Assembly (NCBI GenBank): GCA_014804285.1
Contig: JAAVAA010000049.1
Span: 17,269-28,374, forward strand
Origin: Lachnospiraceae bacterium
Lineage (GTDB): Bacteria; Bacillota; Clostridia; Lachnospirales; Lachnospiraceae
Length of the DNA stretch: 11,106 nucleotides
Direction: 5' to 3'
Made by a program: the position numbers and the translations under genes. The notes under the pieces are model-generated. The model worked only from the letters and a program-made list of their open reading frames with translations. It had not been told where the DNA came from and did no database searches. Of this stretch, positions 1-5,742 are shown one piece after another; the first letter of the stretch is position 1; the number at the start of each line of letters is the position of its first letter.

Positions 1-425
1 CTTTCTTTCTGATCTGTCAATTTTGCAATCTCCCCGATTGAAAGCTGCTCATAATAAAAAAGATGTATCACCAGTCGGTATTTGGGAGCCAGACTTTCTA
101 CCGCAAGCCGAACCGGGTTTTCTCCGGCAGATACATCATTTATCGTTTCATCTGCTATCTGCTCTATCTCTTTCATGCCGGAAACATTCTTATTCCAGTA
201 CTGATCAAAATGCTTTCGTGCGCAATTCACTGTCACCCGGATCAGCCATGCTTTTACATGCTCCCATGATTCCAGTTTGTTCACGTTACTTACCAGACGT
301 ACGAAAACTTCCTGAAACAGATCATCTGCGTCCACTCTGTTTTTCATCTGGGAAAACGCCAACCGGTATACCATATCGGCATACCGGTCGATCGCTTCAT
401 CCACTGTAATCCGTTCTTTTGCCAT
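1..425 (-). CDS. ECF-type RNA polymerase sigma factor (C-terminus beyond left edge)
   Basis: Partial gene: the start is inside the window and the 3' end is off the left edge, leaving 141 visible codons. Translating the minus strand from the ATG at 425-423 gives a sigma-70 family protein of the extracytoplasmic-function type. Region 2 lies at about residues 12-75 (YADMVYRLAFSQMKN, then DADDLFQEVF for the core-binding and -10 recognition helices, then SWEHVKAWLIRVTVN). After an acidic linker comes region 4 at about residues 108-141 (SLAPKYRLVIHLFYYEQ, then the helix-turn-helix LSIGEIAKL). No region 1.1 or 3 is present, as expected for ECF factors, which are usually 160-200 residues, so about 20-50 residues are missing. 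A GGGAG ribosome binding site sits 8 nt before the ATG. Such factors direct core polymerase to stress or envelope promoters and often have an anti-sigma gene just downstream, which here would lie outside the window. The regulon is unknown. Confidence 0.93.
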   Translation of the reverse strand, partial: MAKERITVDEAIDRYADMVYRLAFSQMKNRVDADDLFQEVFVRLVSNVNKLESWEHVKAWLIRVTVNCARKHFDQYWNKNVSGMKEIEQIADETINDVSAGENPVRLAVESLAPKYRLVIHLFYYEQLSIGEIAKLTDQKE

Positions 426-458
426 TTGCGAATCTCCCGCCACATATCAATGACTATT

Positions 459-464
459 ATTATA
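459..464 (-). promoter_or_regulatory. Possible -10 element of the sigma factor gene
   Basis: A perfect TATAAT hexamer on the minus strand lies 33 nt before the sigma factor ATG, with TG directly before it. No convincing -35 hexamer is found 16-18 bp upstream (TAGCCA at 17 bp). The site is therefore either a weak or activated sigma-A promoter, or a chance match in an AT-rich gap. Confidence 0.35.
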
Positions 465-586
465 CATGATGGTTGTCCTTTTGGCTAGCGTGCGCCTGTC
501 CATTCTTCTGGCTTTTAAAGGTTCGATAATAATACCTCTGACCGTACAAAAAGGTTTCACAAGAATAAAAAGAAGCTTTTCTCCTA

Positions 587-615
587 TTTACATTGCAAAT
601 ATTTTGCGTTATAAT
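587..615 (+). promoter_or_regulatory. Sigma-A promoter of the lipoprotein gene
   Basis: The -35 hexamer TTTACA (587-592) and a perfect -10 TATAAT (610-615) are separated by exactly 17 bp. This predicts a transcript starting near 622 with a leader of about 50 nt before the ATG at 672. It is the best housekeeping promoter in the window. A small inverted repeat lies inside the spacer and is listed separately. Confidence 0.8.
595..607. promoter_or_regulatory. Inverted repeat in the promoter spacer, possible operator
   Basis: GCAAA-TAT-TTTGC is a perfect 5-3-5 inverted repeat lying wholly between the -35 and -10 boxes of the lipoprotein promoter. A dimeric repressor bound here would block polymerase. 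The arms are short and AT-rich, so chance is a serious alternative, and no regulator gene is adjacent except the sigma factor. Confidence 0.25.
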
Positions 616-671
616 TCCATCAATGCACTTTTAATGCATAGATTATTTCAGAAAAAGAGGGAAGAAGTATT

Positions 672-1376
672 ATGAAAAGAGTAACAAAGAAGTTATTGGC
701 AGTTGTAGCTGCTATGGCAGTTCTGTGTATGACCTTAACAGGATGCGGCGGTTCAAAGCTGGATCCGGCAGATCAGACTATCGGAGCATTGTTTGAGCTT
801 GCAGCGAAAGACAACACAACACCCATGAAGAATCTGCTCGGGTTTGAATCTGATGATGCAGTCCGCAGCGCATTTTTCGAAGAAGGCTACGATATGGGAT
901 GGGCAGACCAATTAAAGGATGCACTGGTTTCAGCCGGTGTAGAAATGTCTGATGCGGATATTCAGGATCTTACCGATTCCTTAACAGCCATGATGAACAA
1001 AGTTACATATACGGCAGAAATCACTTCCGAAGAGAAGGATAAAACAGTCGTAACACTGAAAGTAAACGGTTATAGCATGTCTGAAATGAACGATGTCATG
1101 ATGGATGCGGCAAATGCCATGTCAGAAAGCCTCACCGAAGAAGATCAGCTCGCTATTATGGAAGGAGATACCGAACTCCTGTCCTCCTATATGCAGCAGT
1201 ATCTCAAAGATTTCCTTGCAGGTCTTGGTACATTGGAAACCAGTGCTGAGCCTTCCGAAATAACAGTTAACTGTGAGAAGCTGGCTGTAGAAGTAAACGG
1301 CAAACCGACGGTTGCATGGCTGCCTTCCGATATGACAAAATTTGCAAATGACGTGCAAAATGCCATTTTCAAATAA
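672..1376 (+). CDS. Putative lipoprotein of unknown function
   Basis: This is a 234-residue acidic exported protein. The N-terminus is a lipoprotein signal peptide: basic MKRVTKK, a hydrophobic core at about residues 8-22, and the lipobox LTGC with the lipidated cysteine at residue 25, followed by a GG linker. The mature protein should be anchored to the outer face of the cytoplasmic membrane. It is mostly predicted helical and rich in Asp, Glu and Met, with a short beta-like stretch at about 115-137 (VTYTAEI, then TVVTLKVNGY) and again near 197-217. The layout resembles small Firmicutes lipoproteins carrying poorly characterised domains (DUF5105-like is a guess). The start is supported by an AGAGGGAAG ribosome binding site at 656-664. 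It is transcribed alone, from its own promoter to the terminator at 1425-1462, and is divergent from the sigma factor. No binding or catalytic residues are recognisable. Confidence 0.88.
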   Translation: MKRVTKKLLAVVAAMAVLCMTLTGCGGSKLDPADQTIGALFELAAKDNTTPMKNLLGFESDDAVRSAFFEEGYDMGWADQLKDALVSAGVEMSDADIQDLTDSLTAMMNKVTYTAEITSEEKDKTVVTLKVNGYSMSEMNDVMMDAANAMSESLTEEDQLAIMEGDTELLSSYMQQYLKDFLAGLGTLETSAEPSEITVNCEKLAVEVNGKPTVAWLPSDMTKFANDVQNAIFK

Positions 1377-1424
1377 GCAGTATCACGGGAACATGATTCC
1401 CCGCATCAAATAAGATAAGAGCGT

Positions 1425-1462
1425 AAAACAGGGTATATAGAAATATATACCCTGTTTTTTTT
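1425..1462 (+). terminator. Strong rho-independent terminator after the lipoprotein gene
   Basis: A perfect 15-bp stem (left arm 1425-1439, right arm 1444-1458) closes on a GAAA tetraloop and runs into a T tract ending at 1462. It lies 48 bp after the lipoprotein stop codon. Because the left arm begins with AAAA, the reverse strand has a shorter T run (4 nt), so the hairpin may also terminate the convergent gene that ends at 1476. Confidence 0.93.
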
Positions 1463-1475
1463 AACATAAGAACCG

Positions 1476-1949
1476 TTAGCAAAACACAATAATTCTGGAT
1501 GGCGTTGTCTGAGGGGGAATACTTCTCGTTGTCGCCGTATAATAAACAAGCAGCGTCTGTCCTGCCGGATTGCAGTTAAAGCTTTGTCCGTTTGCTGTCC
1601 TTATCACTGTATTTCCTGCAATATTAAGCTGCAGCGAACCGTCCGCCGCCAAAAGATTCCGATCAAAGTCACTAAGCATCACCTGCTCATTTCTTCCCAC
1701 CGTTGTAATCACCTGCGCTCTGTACTGAGGCGGAAAAATAAGCGGCACAGGCAGACTGCTGTCATAAAATGCCGCCACACGCATTCCCGGCCGAAGCTGC
1801 CTGCTGTCAATAACCTGAGTCTGCGGATTTACTGCAAAATTTACAATTCCATCATCTGTGCGCAGAGTCATCATCTGGCTGCAGCAATCGTTTCCCCTGC
1901 TGATATTTACAACCGTGCCAATAACCGGAACATAATCTCTATAAGACAT
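1476..1949 (-). CDS. Conserved hypothetical protein with two tandem beta-barrel-like repeats
   Basis: The protein has 157 residues with no signal peptide or membrane segment, so it is probably cytosolic or cell-associated. It appears to be built from two similar beta-rich halves. The first (about residues 8-63) runs from VIGTVVNISRGN to GMRVAAFYD. The second (about 78-138) runs from AQVITTVGRNEQ to GQTLLVYYT. Each half has a V-x-x-V/I strand opening, a short hairpin, a central NxxTxV/I strand and a closing small-barrel strand ending in YD/YT. This resembles OB-like small-barrel proteins such as DUF5666, but I do not recognise the family with certainty. Notable residues are the vicinal CysCys at 22-23, a proline-rich linker (PVPLIFPPQY) and a C-terminal cysteine. 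An AAAAGGG ribosome binding site lies 7 nt before the ATG. It follows a small membrane-peptide gene by 45 bp and may be co-transcribed with it. Confidence 0.75.
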   Translation of the reverse strand: MSYRDYVPVIGTVVNISRGNDCCSQMMTLRTDDGIVNFAVNPQTQVIDSRQLRPGMRVAAFYDSSLPVPLIFPPQYRAQVITTVGRNEQVMLSDFDRNLLAADGSLQLNIAGNTVIRTANGQSFNCNPAGQTLLVYYTATTRSIPPQTTPSRIIVFC

Positions 1950-1994
1950 AAAATAGCCCTTTTTTCTATAAAGTATGCTTTTATGACAAGAAAG

Positions 1995-2135
1995 TTACCC
2001 CATTACCCCAATAGACCTTGCCGCCAACACCGCCCACATAAGAATCAGTACCATCCATGCTAAAATGCTGCACACCCTCATAACCTTTTTCTTTTCTCTG
2101 CCCTTTTCATCATTGATAAATTCAAATCCGTCCAT
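1995..2135 (-). CDS. Small single-pass membrane protein, 46 residues
   Basis: A short reading frame that is easy to miss. It begins MDGFEFINDEKGREKKK, a charged cytosolic head, then has one hydrophobic helix at about residues 21-39 (VCSILAWMVLILMWAVLAA) and a short tail (RSIGVMG). By the positive-inside rule the N-terminus should face the cytoplasm. An AAAGGA ribosome binding site at 2146-2151 precedes the ATG with 10 nt spacing. It lies between paralogue A (stop 70 bp upstream) and the two-repeat protein (45 bp downstream), with no clear terminator on either side, so all three could share a transcript. The coding case rests on the ribosome binding site, start, stop and the coherent charge/hydrophobic layout. 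No homologue is recognised. Confidence 0.6.
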   Translation of the reverse strand: MDGFEFINDEKGREKKKVMRVCSILAWMVLILMWAVLAARSIGVMG

Positions 2136-2204
2136 TTTATTTTTGTCCTTTCTCTATATGTTTCCTGAGCCAGCTGCCTGGAATAGTTTTTGTTTCATAT
2201 ATTA

Positions 2205-5200
2205 TTACCCGACAGTAAGCATTTCATCGCTCTCATCATAATAAATATGACGTTCAAATGATGATGACTCCTCCGAGATTCCCCATTGAGAAATCTGGTG
2301 CTCGTAACTTCCGTCTTCCTGCTGATGGCAGCTGCTGTATGCAAGTATCTTTGTCCCGCCGCCGTTTATATCCTGACCGATCAGAAAAAACTCCGGTAAT
2401 TCCACTCCTGTCAGGATCCTATAGCTTTCCAGAATCTCTTCTGAAGTATAATACGGGAGCGGAATCTCCTGGTATTCAGTCAAATATTTTTCCGCCGCCT
2501 CCAAAAGCACTTCCTCTGGCAGCCTCTGCGTGTCATAAAGCTGATCATGGAGCTGATAATCATAGTAACCAGTGCTGATTGATGGTCTGCCTATCCCTCC
2601 ATAAAATTCCGCAAGCATAACCCCTGCCCTTTCCTGATATTCTGCATATTTCTGCTCAAACTCCTTTTCCACCGGAAAGTTTTCCACAGTGGAAGTCCCT
2701 TCCCCGCCTTGGGCGATCAAAAGCTGCCTGCTTTCCCCTTCCCATTCTCCTGCTATCACATATTGGCGATAAGAACCGTTCTCAACATTTGTTATGCAAA
2801 AATCATACCCTGAACAAAAAACATTTTCCTCAGTTGACATTTCCCACTTTTCCTTCATCTCCCCGTTTTCATACTGGTAGATATTGGTGTATCCCCAGCG
2901 CCAGTTGCTGCCGCCATAAACTTTCACCATAAGCTTTCCATCCGTGATCAATATTCCCTCATAGGGGTCTCCGTACACGCCCCCGGAATGCGGTTCTAAT
3001 GTTCCAACCGGCGTCAATGGCTGAAGGCTTCCATCCATCTGCCTAAGGAAAAGATAGACCTTTCGCTCATCCTCATACTCGCCATATGCCTCCTCTTCAA
3101 GTCCTGTGATCGCCAAATCTGCAATACCGTCCCCATTCAAATCGCCCCTTACCATGTCCTCTGATATAAGCCCTTCATCGGGATAAAACCGATCCAGTAT
3201 CTCCTGCGCCTCCTGCTGCATCTCTTCCTCCCCGGAAAAATCGCTGCCAATCACCAGCCTTGGCAGAAATACCAGATCACCAATATGATCCTGCCCGGGA
3301 TTTTCCCCAACGCTGCAAAACAAGAGTTGCGCATGCCCTGCAACAGGGGTAAAATCCTTTATCTGATTATGATAAAGTCCCAGATACCGCAGCATTGGCA
3401 TATTCCCAAGCACGCGGATATCCTGTATTTCATTGTAATCCAAAGCCAGATTATCCAGCTTCGTCATCCCTTCCAGGGCACTGATGTCACTGATCTGATT
3501 ATAAGAAGCTCCCAGGCCGGTAAGCTCAGTTAGATCCCTTAAGGGGGATAAATCCATAATCCGGTTGGCATTAAGGTTTATCTTTCTCAATTTAGCCAGA
3601 TGCTGCAGCGGTGTAATATCAGAAATTCTATTTCCATAAATTCCAGCCTCTGATAGTTCAGTCATGTTCGCAAGAACTGATATGTCCTTTATTTCATTAA
3701 ATGCCAGCGAAAGAACTTCCACCTTTTTACAGCTCTCCAAGGGGCTGATATCGCTGATTGCATTCTGGAAAAAGGAAATATCCCGAAGTTCCTTCTGACA
3801 CTCTATCCCGGAAATATCCTCCAGACAACAGTCTATGACATATAAATTTTTCAGCTGCGGGAAGTCTTCCAAAAATGCCAGATTTTCCAATTCTACACCT
3901 CTGATGGACAATTCCTCCAGTTCAGGTATCATTCCCTTTGTCAGATCAAAATTGATCTGAATCTGACCATTTCCATTCAACTGAAGTTCCTTTAAATGGG
4001 GAAGCTTTTCCAAATCTGCAAGTGTCCCTACCCTTTTTTCAAGCGTAACCGAAAGATACTCTATTTCTTCTATTTCCTCCCATGCCGGCATCCCCTCTTC
4101 CGTAGAAATTACGTTATAAACAGCATCCCGTATTGCAGCGCTGTCCCAGCCAACGCCCCTTGCAGGCACGCGGCCATCCCACAACTTCCAGAGCATAGTC
4201 TCATATAGTTTGCTGTTCGGCTTTCTCCATTCATGTTGCCCGCTGTTCTTCTTATCCGCAGCGGAAAGACCTTTAATTTGTGCCTTCATCTCCTTAATAT
4301 CAAACGGGTATTCTTTATCCTGATCACCGTCCTCTGATCCGCCCCGGATCTCGACCTGATACAAAACTTCTCCATTTTGTCTGAAAAATCCCTGTTTTCC
4401 TTCTGCTGTCTGGTAAAGGATAAATTTCCCTAAAGTTTCCCTTTCCCTCTGCACATCCGTCATATGCCAGCTATAGCGTTCATAGTCATCTATGCCCTCC
4501 TCATGGAGAATTTCCCCGCACTGTTGCCACAAGACTTCAAATTCCTCCCACTTGCTTCCATCCACTAAAATCCAGTCTTCCATTTTTGACTCAGCCTGCA
4601 CCGGAAAGATATTTATGTCAACAGTCTCCGTCCCATCCGAAAGCTGCAAAGAAACCCTGTCTTCTAAAACCTCTGTTTCCAGCTCCAGACTTCTCCAACC
4701 TTCGCCCTTAGCCAGAACTACCTCCCAGATAAGCATAGAGATTTCTTCCTGCTCTAATGCTTCCCTCACTATTCGCCGTTCTTCCTCACGTTGCAAAATC
4801 CGATCCAGCGTACCCGGAAACGGATCTTCCAATTTAAGATTAAGATCAGGAAGCAGCTTTTTCTCCGCAATGCTCTTGAACCAGCTTCCCATCTCTTTCT
4901 CTGCAATCAAAAGATCATAAAGATCTTTACCGTTTTCCACATCACTATGGAAATTTACTATTTCCCCATTATTTTTACCACAGATGACCTCAGTCCTTAC
5001 CAGACTGGCCTTTTCCTTACCGCTGCAAAATTCTCCACTAAAGCTGCAATTCTTTATCAGCCTGTAGTTTTCTTTACAAATACCTCCAACTGCCTCAGAG
5101 TCTTCACTGCATATCAGGGAATCTTTAATAGATAAATTGATGATCTGTCCCCTGTTCCGTTCCACAAGCCCATAACCTGTATCACTGTATAGTCCGTAAA

Positions 5201-5621
5201 TCGTATGCCCGTTTCCATCAAAAGTGCCGTAAAAAATTTCCACCTCCGAACACTTATTAGCAGGCTCCTCCTCTTTCCATTCCATATAATTATCAGGATT
5301 ATTGAACGCAATATCCTTCACAAGCCGTCCCCGGGCACAGGCATCCTTCTGCTGCACAATCCGCCAAAACTCCATATATTCTTTGGCAGTACCGATCTCA
5401 TAATAGCCGTCCTCCACCAGCGTAAGCTGAATTTCCTCCTCTTTTGCGGTCTCAAAAGCCGCCGCGCTTCCACAAACGACAATACAGGTCAGTATCACCG
5501 CCAAAATTGCTACACTAAACGCTCTTTTCATCAACACCACCAAAAAGACAGAAAAGCGCCCTCCCAAGCGTCTTTCCTGTCTCTCTTCTTCGTTTTGTCT
5601 ATCAGTAATTTTATTGAACAT
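2205..5621 (-). CDS. Paralogue A: large exported leucine-rich repeat protein
   Basis: The protein has 1138 residues. In order: a charged head; a hydrophobic export segment at about 34-55 ending GSAAA, compatible with signal peptidase cleavage; a GLUG-like beta-helix segment at about 70-225 (FDGNGHTIYGLYS, then turns such as GGICKEN with Cys); a middle domain at about 295-485 shared with B and C; about ten 22-residue SDS22/internalin-type LRRs at about 533-790 (pattern LxxLxLxxNxIxDIsPLxxm); a calcium-loop/FG-GAP-like module with DLNGDGIADLAI at 827-838; and a C-terminal domain at about 990-1138. LRR proteins of this type bind protein ligands at the cell surface, and no enzyme active site is visible. 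No LPXTG sorting motif or repeats for wall binding are seen. The ribosome binding site is weak (GGGG, 10 nt spacing). An alternative start at residue 31 (ATG 5531-5529) would give a textbook signal peptide. It has its own repeat-bearing promoter and is closest to paralogue C. Confidence 0.9.
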   Translation of the reverse strand: MFNKITDRQNEEERQERRLGGRFSVFLVVLMKRAFSVAILAVILTCIVVCGSAAAFETAKEEEIQLTLVEDGYYEIGTAKEYMEFWRIVQQKDACARGRLVKDIAFNNPDNYMEWKEEEPANKCSEVEIFYGTFDGNGHTIYGLYSDTGYGLVERNRGQIINLSIKDSLICSEDSEAVGGICKENYRLIKNCSFSGEFCSGKEKASLVRTEVICGKNNGEIVNFHSDVENGKDLYDLLIAEKEMGSWFKSIAEKKLLPDLNLKLEDPFPGTLDRILQREEERRIVREALEQEEISMLIWEVVLAKGEGWRSLELETEVLEDRVSLQLSDGTETVDINIFPVQAESKMEDWILVDGSKWEEFEVLWQQCGEILHEEGIDDYERYSWHMTDVQRERETLGKFILYQTAEGKQGFFRQNGEVLYQVEIRGGSEDGDQDKEYPFDIKEMKAQIKGLSAADKKNSGQHEWRKPNSKLYETMLWKLWDGRVPARGVGWDSAAIRDAVYNVISTEEGMPAWEEIEEIEYLSVTLEKRVGTLADLEKLPHLKELQLNGNGQIQINFDLTKGMIPELEELSIRGVELENLAFLEDFPQLKNLYVIDCCLEDISGIECQKELRDISFFQNAISDISPLESCKKVEVLSLAFNEIKDISVLANMTELSEAGIYGNRISDITPLQHLAKLRKINLNANRIMDLSPLRDLTELTGLGASYNQISDISALEGMTKLDNLALDYNEIQDIRVLGNMPMLRYLGLYHNQIKDFTPVAGHAQLLFCSVGENPGQDHIGDLVFLPRLVIGSDFSGEEEMQQEAQEILDRFYPDEGLISEDMVRGDLNGDGIADLAITGLEEEAYGEYEDERKVYLFLRQMDGSLQPLTPVGTLEPHSGGVYGDPYEGILITDGKLMVKVYGGSNWRWGYTNIYQYENGEMKEKWEMSTEENVFCSGYDFCITNVENGSYRQYVIAGEWEGESRQLLIAQGGEGTSTVENFPVEKEFEQKYAEYQERAGVMLAEFYGGIGRPSISTGYYDYQLHDQLYDTQRLPEEVLLEAAEKYLTEYQEIPLPYYTSEEILESYRILTGVELPEFFLIGQDINGGGTKILAYSSCHQQEDGSYEHQISQWGISEESSSFERHIYYDESDEMLTVG

Positions 5622-5659
5622 GACTTTTCTACCCCGTGTATCTATTTTGACTAAAACTG

Positions 5660-5715
5660 ATTATACACGGCAGTTGCATCATTTTCGCATCATTTTTGCA
5701 TCATAGTTGCATCAT
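5660..5715 (-). promoter_or_regulatory. Promoter of paralogue A with activator-type repeat array
   Basis: A perfect TATAAT on the minus strand (5660-5665) lies 38 nt before the ATG of A. No sigma-A -35 hexamer is found at 16-18 bp (GCGAAA at 17). Instead four 11-bp direct repeats occupy 5672-5715, leaving only 6 bp to the -10. The block including the first transcribed bases (5640-5669) is identical over 30 nt to the one before B. Replacement of the -35 by 11-bp direct repeats is the known layout of PhoB-activated promoters, so an activator-dependent promoter is inferred. Confidence 0.72.
5672..5715 (-). repeat. Four 11-bp head-to-tail repeats upstream of A
   Basis: Reading the minus strand, the units are ATGATGCAACT (5705-5715), ATGATGCAAAA (5694-5704), ATGATGCGAAA (5683-5693) and ATGATGCAACT (5672-5682). 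The core TGATGC is invariant and the last two positions vary. There is no spacer between units, so every core falls on the same DNA face about one helical turn apart. Confidence 0.95.
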
Positions 5716-5742
5716 TTTTATTTTTCTCTAAAAAATCATATG

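Noticed and set aside
23..409. A 128-codon plus-strand frame opposite the sigma factor.
   Set aside because: The opposite strand encodes clear sigma regions 2 and 4 in a continuous frame, so this is an antisense shadow.
466..675. A 69-codon plus-strand frame ending in an ATGA overlap with the lipoprotein start.
   Set aside because: It has no ribosome binding site, contains the lipoprotein promoter inside it, and its composition is unlike a protein. The ATGA overlap is probably chance.
1584..2063. A 159-codon plus-strand frame rich in His, Arg and Cys.
   Set aside because: It is antisense to the two-repeat protein and the small membrane peptide, both of which have ribosome binding sites. It has no ribosome binding site and a biased shadow-type composition.
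2170..2181. CCAG-CTGC-CTGG inverted repeat after the stop of A, considered as a terminator.
   Set aside because: The stem is only 4 bp and has no T tract on the minus strand, so termination here is not supported.
5672..5715. Tandem repeats considered as a CRISPR array or replication iterons.
   Set aside because: Units are 11 bp with no spacers, sit at a fixed distance from a TATAAT before two paralogues, and no replication or cas gene is nearby.
5672..5715. An ECF-sigma promoter reading (AAC and CGT motifs near the repeats), linked to the sigma gene at the left end.
   Set aside because: No AAC/CGT pair has the usual spacing of about 16 bp in both promoters, while TATAAT is perfect in both.
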